This document shows positions 1-9,173 of a stretch of DNA of 64,000 nucleotides, in pieces. The DNA lies in NCBI RefSeq assembly GCF_027213945.1, contig NZ_JAPWGW010000001.1, forward strand, positions 372,001 through 436,000. Direction: 5' to 3'. Position 1 is the first letter of the stretch. Each line of letters starts with the position of its first letter. This DNA is from Henriciella marina (GTDB lineage Bacteria > Pseudomonadota > Alphaproteobacteria > Caulobacterales > Hyphomonadaceae). The notes beneath the pieces were generated by a model. That model saw nothing but the letters and a program-made list of their open reading frames with translations. It was not told the DNA's origin and made no database searches. The position numbers were made by a program, and so were the translations under genes.

Positions 1-184
1 GCGTGACGCATTGAAAGCGATGTTGAAAGAGAATGGTGAGCCACCGAAAGGCCGGTTTGCAGAGCTGCGTCACCTCGAAGGCGTTGCTGATTATCCGCCC
101 CGCCACACCTCGACGATGCTGGCGTTCGATGCGGCCTGCGCGGCCATCGAAACCGCACGAACTAAGCGGGCTGCGGCGGCCTGA
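1..184 (+). CDS. Iron-sulfur cluster assembly scaffold protein (NifU/IscU-like), C-terminal fragment
   Basis: The open frame starting at base 2 runs in from the left edge and stops at TGA 182-184, giving about 60 residues. They include LKENGEPP, FAELRHLEGV and a PPRHTSTMLAFDA stretch, which resembles the C-terminal helix region of the short NifU/IscU-like scaffold proteins that sit beside yidD and thrS in many alphaproteobacteria. The R-H-x-S/T-T-x-L-x-F-D pattern is the recognisable part. Family role: transient assembly of Fe-S clusters in the cytosol. The N-terminal metal-ligand cysteines lie outside the window, so activity cannot be judged. No start is visible. Confidence 0.7.
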   Translation, partial: RDALKAMLKENGEPPKGRFAELRHLEGVADYPPRHTSTMLAFDAACAAIETARTKRAAAA

Positions 185-308
185 GCGTGACCGCCGTAGC
201 CGAGAGGCAGCCCCGGGAAGAAAATCCTGCAGCCTTATCGGGTTGAGGGCCGCCGTCCACGCGTCTAGAACCGCTTTCGACGAAACACGAACTGGGCCAT
301 GAAGCCTT

Positions 309-635
309 ATGTCCGAACGACGCAGCAAGGTCGCGCATGCGGCCCTCAAAACGTACAAGCTGACGCTGTCTCCCGCCTTTCAGGTGTTTGGAGCACAGTG
401 CCGTCATGTACCGTCGTGCAGCGAATATTGTGCTGATTGCGTCTCCCGTCATGGTCTGTGGACCGGCGGATGGATGACACTGGCCCGGCTGTCGCGATGC
501 CGCCCTGGCGGCTCCAGCGGATACGATCCTGTTCCTGAGAAAGCAGAGACGATACCTGTCTGGGCGCCCTGGCGTGCCGGAGACTGGGCCAGAACGCAGC
601 GGCCCTTCCCGGATGCAGGCCCTGAGACGAACTGA
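309..635 (+). CDS. yidD: Membrane protein insertion efficiency factor YidD
   Basis: This 108-residue protein carries the YidD hallmark: a short amphipathic N-terminus, then [11 protein letters not shown] at about residues 31-41, then the G-x-W-x(3)-R-L-x-R-C-x-P-G block at about 53-67. YidD is a small peripheral inner-membrane protein that helps YidC/Sec insert membrane proteins. The cysteine cluster is conserved in the family. At 108 residues it is slightly long for the family (70-100), with a Pro/Arg-rich tail. It lies 124 bases after the Fe-S scaffold gene and 11 bases before thrS, so it is probably cotranscribed with thrS. Confidence 0.92.
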   Translation: MSERRSKVAHAALKTYKLTLSPAFQVFGAQCRHVPSCSEYCADCVSRHGLWTGGWMTLARLSRCRPGGSSGYDPVPEKAETIPVWAPWRAGDWARTQRPFPDAGPETN

Positions 636-646
636 AAAGCAAATCC

Positions 647-2629
647 ATGATCAATGTAACGCTACCAGATGGATCGCAGCGCCAGTATGAGGACGGGGCA
701 AGCCCGGCCGATGTTGCGGAATCCATTTCCATATCCCTCGCCAAGGCTGCGCTTGCGGCCAAGGTAAATGGGGAACTCTATGACCTGAACCGCCCGCTGG
801 ACGGCGACGCAGAGGTCGCCATCGTGACGGCGCGTGACAAGGAGGGCCTTGAGCTCATCCGGCACGATGCCGCCCACGTGCTCGCGCAGGCCGTACAGGA
901 GATGTACCCTGACACACAGGTTACGATCGGCCCCGTGATTGATGACGGCTTCTATTACGATTTCGCGCGCGAGAAGCCTTTCTCTACGGAGGATTTCGAG
1001 CGCATCGAGAAGAAGATGGAAGAGATCATCGACAAGGACTACCCGATCGTCCGGGAAGTCTGGTCGAAGGAAGACGCCATCGAGACGTTCAAGAAGATCG
1101 GTGAAGACTACAAGGCGCAGATCATCGACGACATCATCCCGCCGGGTGAGCCGATCACGGTCTACAAGCAGGGCGACTGGTTCGACCTCTGCCGTGGCCC
1201 GCACCTGCCATCGACGGGGAAACTACCAAAGGCGTTCAAGCTGATGAAGCTGGCGGGCGCCTACTGGCGCGGTGATCATCGCAACGAGATGCTGCAGCGC
1301 ATGTACGGCACGGCCTGGGCGAATGAGAAGGATCTCAAGGCCCATCTTCTGCGCATTGAGGAAGCCGAAAAGCGTGATCATCGCCGGATCGGTGCGCAGC
1401 TCGATCTCTTCCATCTCGACGGCACGGCTGCGGCCGGGTCAGTCTTCTGGCATGCCAATGGCTATACGGTCTGGCGCCAGATCGAGGCCTATATGCGCCG
1501 CCGCCTGGACGCTGAAGGTTATGACGAGATCAAGACACCGCAGCTCATGGACTCCGTTCAGTGGGAGAAATCCGGCCACTGGGGCAAATATCGCGAGAAC
1601 ATGTTCATCGTGCCTGACTTCATTCCTGAAGGGGAAGAAGGGGTCGAGATTTCGGTGCCCGAAGACGCCAAGCTGATGGCGCTGAAGCCGATGAACTGCC
1701 CGGCGCATGTCGAGGTTTTCAAGCAGGGCCAGAAGTCCTATCGCGACCTGCCTATCCGCCTCGCGGAGTTTGGCTGCTGTCACCGCAATGAGCCGCACGG
1801 CGCTATCCATGGCATAATGCGCGTGCGCCAGTTCACGCAGGATGACGCACATATCTTCTGCCGTGAGGACCAGATCGTCGAAGAGTCGATCAAGTTCTGC
1901 CGCCTGCTGGAAAGCGTCTATCGTGACTTCGGCTTCGAAGAGATCGCCGTGAAGCTGTCAACGCGCCCGGACGTCCGCGCAGGTAGCGACGAGACGTGGG
2001 ACCGGGCCGAGAAGGGCCTGAAAGACGCCGTCGATGCGGCAGGTCTACCTTGTGAGATCCTGCCAGGCGAAGGCGCTTTCTATGGGCCGAAGCTTGAATT
2101 CCAGCTGACGGACGCGATCGGCCGTGTCTGGCAGTGTGGCACGCTGCAGCTCGACTACGTGCTGCCTGAGCGTCTCGGCGCCGAATACACGGCGTCTGAT
2201 GGCACCAAGCAGCGCCCCGTGATGCTGCACCGAGCCATTCTTGGCTCCATGGAGCGTTTTATCGGCATCCTGATCGAGGAATTTTCAGGTGCTTTCCCGC
2301 TCTGGCTTGCGCCCGCACAGGTGATCGTCGCAACGATTACCTCGGACGCCGACGAATACGCTGAGGAAGCTGCCCGCACGCTGCGCGCCGCAGGCCTCCG
2401 CGTAGAAGTCGACACGCGTAATGAAAAGATCAACTACAAGGTCCGCGAACATTCCCTCCGGAAGGTTCCCGTGATCGCCGTCGTTGGTCAGCGCGAGGCG
2501 GATGATCGCAAGGTTGCGCTGCGGCGCTTCGGCTCGCAGGGCCAGGAGATACTCGGTCTCGACGAAGCGGCGTCAAAGATCGCTGCCGAAGCTACACCGC
2601 CTGACCTTAGAAGAGCTGGAGACGAATAG
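647..2629 (+). CDS. thrS: Threonyl-tRNA synthetase
   Basis: Class II synthetase of 660 residues that attaches threonine to tRNA-Thr in the cytosol. The domain order is complete: a TGS domain (about 1-61); the editing domain with H73-x3-H77 and C182-x3-H186, the site that hydrolyses Ser-tRNA; the class II catalytic core (about 255-545) with zinc ligands C351 and H402 and a third His in LHRAILGS; and a C-terminal anticodon-binding domain. Length is normal for the family. The start at ATG 647 gives the expected TGS N-terminus ([10 protein letters not shown]). The stop at 2629 is one base before the next ORF, suggesting coupling to the O-antigen ligase gene. Confidence 0.97.
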   Translation: MINVTLPDGSQRQYEDGASPADVAESISISLAKAALAAKVNGELYDLNRPLDGDAEVAIVTARDKEGLELIRHDAAHVLAQAVQEMYPDTQVTIGPVIDDGFYYDFAREKPFSTEDFERIEKKMEEIIDKDYPIVREVWSKEDAIETFKKIGEDYKAQIIDDIIPPGEPITVYKQGDWFDLCRGPHLPSTGKLPKAFKLMKLAGAYWRGDHRNEMLQRMYGTAWANEKDLKAHLLRIEEAEKRDHRRIGAQLDLFHLDGTAAAGSVFWHANGYTVWRQIEAYMRRRLDAEGYDEIKTPQLMDSVQWEKSGHWGKYRENMFIVPDFIPEGEEGVEISVPEDAKLMALKPMNCPAHVEVFKQGQKSYRDLPIRLAEFGCCHRNEPHGAIHGIMRVRQFTQDDAHIFCREDQIVEESIKFCRLLESVYRDFGFEEIAVKLSTRPDVRAGSDETWDRAEKGLKDAVDAAGLPCEILPGEGAFYGPKLEFQLTDAIGRVWQCGTLQLDYVLPERLGAEYTASDGTKQRPVMLHRAILGSMERFIGILIEEFSGAFPLWLAPAQVIVATITSDADEYAEEAARTLRAAGLRVEVDTRNEKINYKVREHSLRKVPVIAVVGQREADDRKVALRRFGSQGQEILGLDEAASKIAAEATPPDLRRAGDE

Positions 2630-2630
2630 C

Positions 2631-3920
2631 ATGGCACAGGGGCGTGGGGCAGGCTTTGCCATAGTACTGGCCATAGCATTCGTGCTCTGGCTGCCGGTCG
2701 CCGTTTTCGGGGCGCAGGGCTACTCGGCCCTGATCGGCCTCACTGCGATCGCGGCGGCTTTCTTTGCGCCTCTTCGCCGGTTCAACCTCATCGTCCTGTC
2801 GCTATTTGCGCTCGCCGCCTGGTCAGCCGCGAGCAGCCTCTGGTCCGCTGAAACAGGCTCAATCATCGATGGCGCGCTGTCAGAGGGTACAATGAATGTG
2901 GATGCGGCAGGCCTTCGCATTCTGCTCACAGTGCTTGCGGGAACGCTGACGATTGCGGCGGCGCTTCGCATTCCGCAGGGAGCAGGGCGCCAGTCCCTGC
3001 TGGTGGTCGGATGCATGCTTGGCCTGCACGGCCTTTTGACACTCTCCATGGGGCTGTTTCCGGAACTTACGCTCGACCTCTATGCGCCGATGAGTGACCG
3101 GGTGAAGGAGGCGCCACAGAACATCCTGCGCAGCGCCAATGCCTTCGTACTTGGTCTGCCCATTCTCATTGGACTGGCTGCTGCATTCGCGGGGCGCGCC
3201 ACTGTCGCGGCCTGCGTCGCGCTGCTTACCGTGGCCTTCGTGGCCTTCCTGATGATCGGCACTGATGTCGCACTTCTTGGCGTGATTTGCATGGCTGTGG
3301 CCATTGGTGTGGTCATGATCTTTGTCCATCATGGCTTCCGGATACTGATGATCGCGATGTCAGCCATCATCCTGCTGTCTCCGCTGATCCTTGGCGTGGG
3401 CGCTGCAGCGCTGACGCGAACTGATATGCCGATGCCGTGTTCAGTCCAGTCGCGCGTATGGGCGTGGAATCTGACATCGGAAAAGATAATGGAACGCCCT
3501 CTCACCGGTCATGGAATCGAGGCGTCCAAGGAATGGCGTGATACGTTTGGCGATCGGCCTGATCTTCTTCGCGAAGTAGACCAGAAGTGTCGCAGCGATA
3601 ATGCCGACTGGGAAGTCTATCGCATCCTGCCCGGACACCCGCACAATATGGGCCTGCAGATCTGGGCTGAGACCGGCATTATTGGCGTTATCCTCGCCAT
3701 TGCCTCACTTATCATCATCGGCAACCGTCTCCCGCGACCTGGTGATGTTGACATCCCGACCCGACTTGCGGTCGCGAGCTTGATCGGCGGCTCCTTTGCC
3801 CTGTTCAGCCTGTCCTACAGCGTCTGGAACGAAGCTTTCTGGGCGACGATTGCGCTCGCTTCGGCTGGCGTCATCCTGCTCGACCGTGTGACAGGGCCTG
3901 CAAGACTTGGCGCCAAATGA
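2631..3920 (+). CDS. O-antigen ligase/polymerase family membrane protein
   Basis: A 429-residue, very hydrophobic protein with about ten predicted membrane segments. Near residue 335 it has the Wzy_C-type periplasmic signature H-P-H-N-M-G-L-Q-I-W-A-E-T-G, typical of O-antigen ligases and polymerases that move undecaprenyl-linked glycans onto lipid A-core or other acceptors. The frame is open further upstream, but that part overlaps thrS. The ATG at 2631, one base after the thrS stop, gives a clean membrane-type N-terminus. It overlaps the following glycosyltransferase by 4 bases, so the two probably act in one surface-polysaccharide pathway. Which acceptor it uses cannot be told. Confidence 0.85.
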   Translation: MAQGRGAGFAIVLAIAFVLWLPVAVFGAQGYSALIGLTAIAAAFFAPLRRFNLIVLSLFALAAWSAASSLWSAETGSIIDGALSEGTMNVDAAGLRILLTVLAGTLTIAAALRIPQGAGRQSLLVVGCMLGLHGLLTLSMGLFPELTLDLYAPMSDRVKEAPQNILRSANAFVLGLPILIGLAAAFAGRATVAACVALLTVAFVAFLMIGTDVALLGVICMAVAIGVVMIFVHHGFRILMIAMSAIILLSPLILGVGAAALTRTDMPMPCSVQSRVWAWNLTSEKIMERPLTGHGIEASKEWRDTFGDRPDLLREVDQKCRSDNADWEVYRILPGHPHNMGLQIWAETGIIGVILAIASLIIIGNRLPRPGDVDIPTRLAVASLIGGSFALFSLSYSVWNEAFWATIALASAGVILLDRVTGPARLGAK

Positions 3921-4741
3921 CAGACCCGACCACCGCCATCGTGGTCAGCTATCACACTGGGCAAAGTCTGAAGGAATGCCTGTACGCGCTGGCAAGCGAT
4001 CCCGCGGTGGATGCGGTCCGCATCGTCGATAATGGTAATCCGGAAACGATGCGGATCTGGCTTCGGAATTTTTGTGAGAGCCGGCAGGCCATCTCTCTCA
4101 TCGACGCGGGTGGCAATATTGGTTTCGGGGCGGGCGTCAATCGCGGTGCAGCGGGCGTGGATGAGGGCGACCTCCTTATCATCAACCCTGATGCAATCCT
4201 GAAGCGTGGCAGCATCGAAGCGATGCAGCAGGCTGCTAGAGGCCAGCCGCACCCGTGCATCGTCGGGGGCAACGTCTTCGATACCTATGGTCGAGAAGTA
4301 CGCGGACCAAGGCGGCGCAAGCTAACCCTGCTCCGAGCGCTTACCACTTTCTCAGGTTTCAATACCTGGACGCTGGAACGCACACCTGCTCCGGAAGGGC
4401 CGGTAGAGGTTGGAGCCGTGTCGGGCGCGCTCATGCTTGTTTCCGCGCGGGATTTCAGCGCTCTTGGCGGCTTCGACGAGGGGTTCTTCATGCATGTCGA
4501 AGATGTCGACATCTGCCGGCGCGCAACGGAGGCGGGAGGCGTTACGACCTACACGCCGCACGCAGGCGCCCTTCATTACGGCGCTACATCGGAGGCACCC
4601 GCCAAACGCGTCGCCGGCTATAAGGCTGACAGCCTCGTCTACTATTTCAGAAAGCACGCAAGCGGCCCACTCGAGCGTCTTGCCATAAGCCTGATCGCAC
4701 CGCTCCTGCGGTTCGCCATCATCTCTCGGGCTCGTGACTAG
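3917..4741 (+). CDS. Glycosyltransferase family 2 (rhamnosyltransferase-like)
   Basis: A 274-residue GT-A fold enzyme. It opens with TAIVVSYHTG, the nucleotide-sugar-binding strand, then G-G-N-I-G-F-G-A-G-V-N at about 65-75, a DAIL acidic motif at about 93-96, and V-S-G-A-L-M-L near 171-177 followed by G-G-F-D-E-x-F-F-M-H-V-E-D-V-D. That last block is typical of WbbL/RfbF-like rhamnosyl or related sugar transferases acting at the inner membrane. The ATG lies inside the stop of the ligase gene (4-base overlap). The stop overlaps the convergent DUF4340 gene by 4 bases. The donor sugar is not predictable from sequence alone. Confidence 0.88.
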   Translation: MTDPTTAIVVSYHTGQSLKECLYALASDPAVDAVRIVDNGNPETMRIWLRNFCESRQAISLIDAGGNIGFGAGVNRGAAGVDEGDLLIINPDAILKRGSIEAMQQAARGQPHPCIVGGNVFDTYGREVRGPRRRKLTLLRALTTFSGFNTWTLERTPAPEGPVEVGAVSGALMLVSARDFSALGGFDEGFFMHVEDVDICRRATEAGGVTTYTPHAGALHYGATSEAPAKRVAGYKADSLVYYFRKHASGPLERLAISLIAPLLRFAIISRARD

Positions 4742-5802
4742 GGCTGGAAGTCTGCAGGGGGCAGGGGCGCGCTTGTGTCTTCAGGCGCAGGCCGTGTAAC
4801 AAGCTCTCTCACGGATGGCGTAAATTCGCGCCAGTCATACTCGGTCAGCTTGAAAGCGTAAGGCTCGGCGCGTTCATTGATGGTTCTTGCACGGCGCGCG
4901 CCCTCACCGGCTTCGATGGCACGCAGCGTCACCCAGTACCCATCCGGCTCACGCCAAGCCCTGAGGTCAATTTCCAGCCCATCAAACGTCTCGCTGATAT
5001 GCCGCGAGACAGCACGTCCAGCAAGCGCCTCTGCGGATTTCACATCGATGGGCGCAAGCCGCGTAATGGCAAGCGCAGTGGCTGAGATGGCCAGAGGGTT
5101 GGCCACCTGAAAATCCTGATAGGGCGGCGCAGGACGAAAACTTCTCGCACCGCTGCCCGGCGGCCGCGAAAGGTAGACTGAATTCCCGGCGCGATCAGTT
5201 ATACGCACAGCCGACACCGCTGAGGGCTCAATCGACATGATATCGAGATCGAGCCATGCCTCACGCGTGCGGAGGGGTGGCAGGTCACCACGCACGCGAA
5301 ACGCAATCGTTTCCTCCGGCTTGCGAGCATAGGTGTGTTCGTTGCGCCGGCCTGTAATGACCTCGGCCACGCGCGCCCCATCACCGGAGAACAACTCAAT
5401 CAGCGTGCCGTTGCCCTCTTCACGCGGATCGCCAAGCGCGAGCAACGACAGGCGCTCCGGGTTCGAGGTTCGACGCTCACCCCAGCTTAGCGTTTCAAGA
5501 CCTTCCAGCAGTGTATTGAGTCTGTCCTCGCGGACCGGATAGGCGCCAGATTCCTCCATGAGCCAGGCTCCATCGCGCTTGACCAGATTGTAGGCCACAT
5601 CCTGTTCAGTCACCGTGATGCGCGAGATATCGCCTTTGATCGCAGAAAAGTTCGACAGAACAGGATTACCTGTTCTTGGGCTGGTAGATCGGCCGCCCGC
5701 ATTGAAAACAGAAAACAGGATAAGAATGATCCAGAGGGAGGCTGCCGCAATCGACAGCCGCTGGACCAGCACGGAACGCTTGCGGTCTAGACGTCTGCTC
5801 AT
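4738..5802 (-). CDS. DUF4340 domain-containing membrane-anchored protein
   Basis: A 354-residue protein with one N-terminal membrane segment (RLSIAAASLWIILILFSVF), then a long extracytoplasmic region of repeated beta-rich units with DGAWLMEESGAYPVREDRL-like segments, as in DUF4340. The ATG at 5802 (MSRRLDRKRS) is preferred over the upstream ATG at 5838, because it overlaps the GldG-like gene by only 4 bases and puts the basic segment directly before the membrane helix. DUF4340 proteins are regularly the last gene of GldA-GldF-GldG type ABC clusters. The substrate is unknown. The role here is inferred only from the operon. Confidence 0.85.
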   Translation of the reverse strand: MSRRLDRKRSVLVQRLSIAAASLWIILILFSVFNAGGRSTSPRTGNPVLSNFSAIKGDISRITVTEQDVAYNLVKRDGAWLMEESGAYPVREDRLNTLLEGLETLSWGERRTSNPERLSLLALGDPREEGNGTLIELFSGDGARVAEVITGRRNEHTYARKPEETIAFRVRGDLPPLRTREAWLDLDIMSIEPSAVSAVRITDRAGNSVYLSRPPGSGARSFRPAPPYQDFQVANPLAISATALAITRLAPIDVKSAEALAGRAVSRHISETFDGLEIDLRAWREPDGYWVTLRAIEAGEGARRARTINERAEPYAFKLTEYDWREFTPSVRELVTRPAPEDTSAPLPPADFQP

Positions 5803-7685
5803 TCCGGAGCCTTCCGCCGACGCCACCAGACAAAGCACCCGACGGCGCCGATCAGGATCGCACCGGCGAAGATATTGATGAATTTCAGCCAGCCCTCGAG
5901 CCCATCAATGTTTCGCCGGAAGTCACGCTCAATCGAACGCAGGCGCTCCCGGGTCTCCAGAACCTCGCTGCGCAGCTGCCCAAGTTCTTCCTGTTGCTCT
6001 CCCGAGAGGCTCGCGCCTGTTGCGGCGTCGAGCAGCGTACTATCGCGGCTATCGATCTGGAGAAGTTCCTGCAGCCGGGCTTCGGATGCCGCAAGCTGGG
6101 TTTCGAGCTGGTCTTGTTCCTCGAAGAAACGCGCCTGGGCCTCATCGCGCATTGCCTCAACCCGTGTCATCGTACGCCGTGAAGACGCCCGGGCACGTAG
6201 GCTGAGCAGGTTGGCGTTCCCTGACATCATGTCGAGTGCATTCATGATGAGCGCGCCATTGTCAGCGAAAGCACTCTGGCGCTGCATGTCGATATAGAGC
6301 CCGTCATCGACCATATCTGCGTCTGCGAGGATGAGGATTTCCGCTTCCCGTTCACTGGAGGAAATGTGTGCCTCGGCTTCCTCGATCGCCTGGGCGGCAA
6401 ACTCGGCCATCACAGGGTCTTCCGGCATGACGGGGTCGGGGCGTCCATCCGGAAAGGCAGAAACCAGTGTGCCATGGACGCGGACACCGAGCGCCCTCGC
6501 CCCTTCCGTTGGCTCGTAGAGAGCCAACGCCTCTTCAACACCGACGTCGGTCATTGCAGTTTCAGGGGCGATCCAGGACGGTGCCGTGCCCGTCTCGATC
6601 AGCACTTCCCTGTCGATCGGCGAGGTTTCGTCGAGAACCAGAGCGCCTGAAGACGCAAAGTTGACTGACCGCGAAAGCGGAGCGGTCAGGATGCTGTCCT
6701 GCGACATCATTGCGGGCGGTGTGGAAAGATAAAGCGGATGACGGACGATACCGGTGCGGCCGCCACCTGTCGGAGCCTGTATCGACAGCGCGGTTTCGGT
6801 GTCAGCGATCACCTCATCCGCAAGCGTGACGCCCCAGACCTCCCCAAACCGGCCAAGGTCGGAGCGGATGCGGCGTTCAACCCGGCGGCTTGGCGGCTCC
6901 GGCGAGGTCTTGGCGGCCGCATCGACCAACATGACGACGCGGCCTGTGCGCAGGATGAACTGGTCGATGACCCAGCTCTGCCACTCAGTCAGTTCTGGCG
7001 GGTGTATCATGATCAGCGCGTCGAGATCTTCCGGCAGGGCATAGAAGTCGCTTGCGATAGTTTCGACGCTGAAGGACCGCTCCATCTCCTGAAGAAGCGT
7101 ATAACCGCCATCATCGGCCTCGGCGTCCATACCCGGCAATGTTGTCAGAAGACCGATCCTGGGCGGATCAGGGCGGTCGAGGCGGGCGATGAGGCGCGTA
7201 AGGTCGTATTCGAGCGTTTCCTCGCGCTCTGGTGCCAGGAAGGCGAGAACGCGCTGTTCATCGACGGTGTTCTGACCGATAATTCCAAAATAAAGCGGGT
7301 CGTCACCTTCAGTGTCGACCGCGTCGATGCCGGCCGCAAGCGCCTGGTCTTCAGCCTCGGAAAAGGGCTTGGGGTCAATTTCGGTAATCCTGAGGTTAGC
7401 CCCTGCGACTGCCGAATAGCTGTCGAGCAGCTCGCGCACCCGCGCAGCATAGGCGCGGACCTGCGGGTAATCCTGCCCGACCTGACGCGTATAGACGAAC
7501 GTCAGCTCAATCGGTTCTTCGAGCGAGTCGAGGACGGTTCTGGTTTCAGGCGAAAGCGTAAACAGCGCATTCTGCGTGAAGTCGACCCGCGCTGGCCGGG
7601 TCAGCGGATAGATGACCAGTGTCGCAGCGACAAAAATCGCGAGTATCAGCGCCGTTGCGGCAGGAAGAAAAGCGCGTGGGGTCAT
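5799..7685 (-). CDS. GldG-family ABC transporter auxiliary protein
   Basis: This 628-residue protein has an N-terminal membrane helix (about 8-28), then the GldG start F-T-Q-N-A-L-F-T-L-S-P-E-T, a large periplasmic IFT52/GldG-like region, a coiled-coil-prone stretch (about 520-595, rich in Glu/Arg/Leu/Gln), and a C-terminal membrane helix followed by the basic tail WWRRRKAPE. GldG partners the ABC permease GldF. In Bacteroidota this complex serves gliding, but homologous clusters occur in many non-gliding proteobacteria with unknown cargo. It overlaps the permease gene by 4 bases and the DUF4340 gene by 4 bases, so the four genes form one minus-strand operon. Confidence 0.87.
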   Translation of the reverse strand: MTPRAFLPAATALILAIFVAATLVIYPLTRPARVDFTQNALFTLSPETRTVLDSLEEPIELTFVYTRQVGQDYPQVRAYAARVRELLDSYSAVAGANLRITEIDPKPFSEAEDQALAAGIDAVDTEGDDPLYFGIIGQNTVDEQRVLAFLAPEREETLEYDLTRLIARLDRPDPPRIGLLTTLPGMDAEADDGGYTLLQEMERSFSVETIASDFYALPEDLDALIMIHPPELTEWQSWVIDQFILRTGRVVMLVDAAAKTSPEPPSRRVERRIRSDLGRFGEVWGVTLADEVIADTETALSIQAPTGGGRTGIVRHPLYLSTPPAMMSQDSILTAPLSRSVNFASSGALVLDETSPIDREVLIETGTAPSWIAPETAMTDVGVEEALALYEPTEGARALGVRVHGTLVSAFPDGRPDPVMPEDPVMAEFAAQAIEEAEAHISSSEREAEILILADADMVDDGLYIDMQRQSAFADNGALIMNALDMMSGNANLLSLRARASSRRTMTRVEAMRDEAQARFFEEQDQLETQLAASEARLQELLQIDSRDSTLLDAATGASLSGEQQEELGQLRSEVLETRERLRSIERDFRRNIDGLEGWLKFINIFAGAILIGAVGCFVWWRRRKAPE

Positions 7686-8446
7686 CCTGCAAACGCCCGC
7701 TTGTTGGCGACCCAGATCGTATTCAACGCCAGCCAGGTAAGGGTGACGCCACCGAAGAACAGAAGCGCGCGAAGCTCGAGCACGCCGCGCTGGGCTGTCT
7801 CGAAGTAGGTGAGGAAAGAAAACTGCGCGACGAGATCACCCGCTGCGGCGCCGAGCAGGCCGGAGATTGCGCCGACCAGCATTGGCCAGCCCGCAGCTGT
7901 AAAGACGAAAGCGACAAGAATGCCAGCGATATAGGCCAGCACCTGACTGGAGAAGAGCGAAGACATGGCCGCGCCGATCGAAAGGTACGCGCCGGCCATG
8001 AGCAGGCTGGTCAGATAGGTAATGGCGATGGCGCCATTATCAGGTGCGCCGAGATAGTTCACCGTGATCCACATCGGGAAAGTCAGGAGGAGCGACAATG
8101 CCGCGACGCTCCAGGCTGCCAACAGCTTGCCGGTTGCAAGGCCAAAGAGGCTGACAGGTAGCGAAAAGAGAAGCTCGGAGGTGCTGTAGGCGATCTCGTC
8201 GGCCCAGAGACGCATGGAGAGCGCGGGCAGGAAGATCATGTAGAGCCAGGGATGCCAGTAGAAGAAGGGCTGGAGGTCAGCGAGCCCCGTATCGAAGAAA
8301 CGTGAGGCCTCCCAGGTGAACACACCTACCAGCATCAGGAAGATGGCGACGAACACATAGGCCAGCGGCGTCGCGAAATACGCGCGCAGCTCTCGCAGGT
8401 AACTTGCACGCAGGCTTGTAAGAATATCGTGCAGCTCAACCTTCAT
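7682..8446 (-). CDS. ABC-2 type transporter permease (GldF/NosY-like)
   Basis: A 254-residue protein with six predicted membrane segments. Its N-terminal motif R-E-L-R-A-Y-F-A-T-P-L-A-Y-V-F is characteristic of the GldF/NosY branch of ABC-2 permeases. It probably forms the membrane channel half for the ATPase encoded just upstream (11-base overlap, 8436-8446) and the GldG-like subunit downstream (4-base overlap). The start at 8446 fits the usual MxxL...LRASYLRELRAYF N-terminus of the family. The transported substrate cannot be deduced. Confidence 0.88.
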   Translation of the reverse strand: MKVELHDILTSLRASYLRELRAYFATPLAYVFVAIFLMLVGVFTWEASRFFDTGLADLQPFFYWHPWLYMIFLPALSMRLWADEIAYSTSELLFSLPVSLFGLATGKLLAAWSVAALSLLLTFPMWITVNYLGAPDNGAIAITYLTSLLMAGAYLSIGAAMSSLFSSQVLAYIAGILVAFVFTAAGWPMLVGAISGLLGAAAGDLVAQFSFLTYFETAQRGVLELRALLFFGGVTLTWLALNTIWVANKRAFAG

Positions 8447-9173
8447 TTCTGACGGCCTCCTGCTTGGAGACGAGGTCGATAAATGCTTCTTCTAGACCGC
8501 CCTCGCGGCGCTTCGCCATTTCCTCTGGCGAACTGTCGGCGATGAGTTTGCCCTGATCAATAATGATGACCCGGTTACACATGGCCGGCACTTCTTCCAG
8601 CGTGTGGGTCGAAATGACGATAGCCTTATCTTTTGCCATTCGGGAGATGAGCGCCCTGACGGCTCGTTTCTGGATCGGGTCGAGCCCGTCGGTTGGCTCG
8701 TCAAGGATCAGAACGTCCGGGTCATGGATCAATGCCCCTGCCAGTCCCACACGGCGACGATACCCCTTCGACAGCGTGGAGACCCGTTTCGACATCACAT
8801 CGCCAATACGTGCGTCGGCGATCACGCGCTCGACGGCGCTTCGACAGTCTTTCCGCGAAATGCGATGCGCCGCGCAGAGGAAATTCAGGAAATCGAGCGG
8901 CGTCATGTCAGGATAAAGCGGCGCGCCTTCGGGCAGAAAACCAAGGCGCCGCTGCGCTTCACGCCGATCGGACACAATAGAGTGGCCAGACACAATAACG
9001 TCGCCGCTATCGGGCTCGATCACACCAGCAGCCATACGCATTGTCGTGGATTTGCCCGCGCCATTCTGCCCGAGGAAACCCAGAACTTCGCCTTTGACGA
9101 GGCTGAAACTCATGGAGTCCACAGCTGTCCGCCCGCCAAACGACTTCGAAAGCTGCTTCAATTCGAGCATCAC
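8436..9173 (-). CDS. ABC transporter ATP-binding protein (GldA/NosF-like)
   Basis: A 245-residue nucleotide-binding domain that energises the adjacent permease. Visible motifs: Walker A G-Q-N-G-A-G-K-S-T at about 35-43, the Q-loop near FLPEGAPLYPD, the ABC signature L-S-K-G-Y-R-R-R-V at about 133-141, Walker B V-L-I-L-D-E-P-T-D-G-L-D at about 154-165, and a switch His in ISTHTLEEV near 190. It is the first gene of the four-gene minus-strand operon, and its promoter must lie in the 9174-9498 intergenic region shared with DUF2794. GldA/NosF-type ATPases pair with ABC-2 permeases. Confidence 0.92.
   Translation of the reverse strand: MMLELKQLSKSFGGRTAVDSMSFSLVKGEVLGFLGQNGAGKSTTMRMAAGVIEPDSGDVIVSGHSIVSDRREAQRRLGFLPEGAPLYPDMTPLDFLNFLCAAHRISRKDCRSAVERVIADARIGDVMSKRVSTLSKGYRRRVGLAGALIHDPDVLILDEPTDGLDPIQKRAVRALISRMAKDKAIVISTHTLEEVPAMCNRVIIIDQGKLIADSSPEEMAKRREGGLEEAFIDLVSKQEAVRNEG

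Noticed and set aside
2484-2630. Upstream extension of the O-antigen ligase frame
   Set aside because: It lies inside thrS in another frame and would add a basic, non-hydrophobic N-terminus; ATG 2631 fits better.
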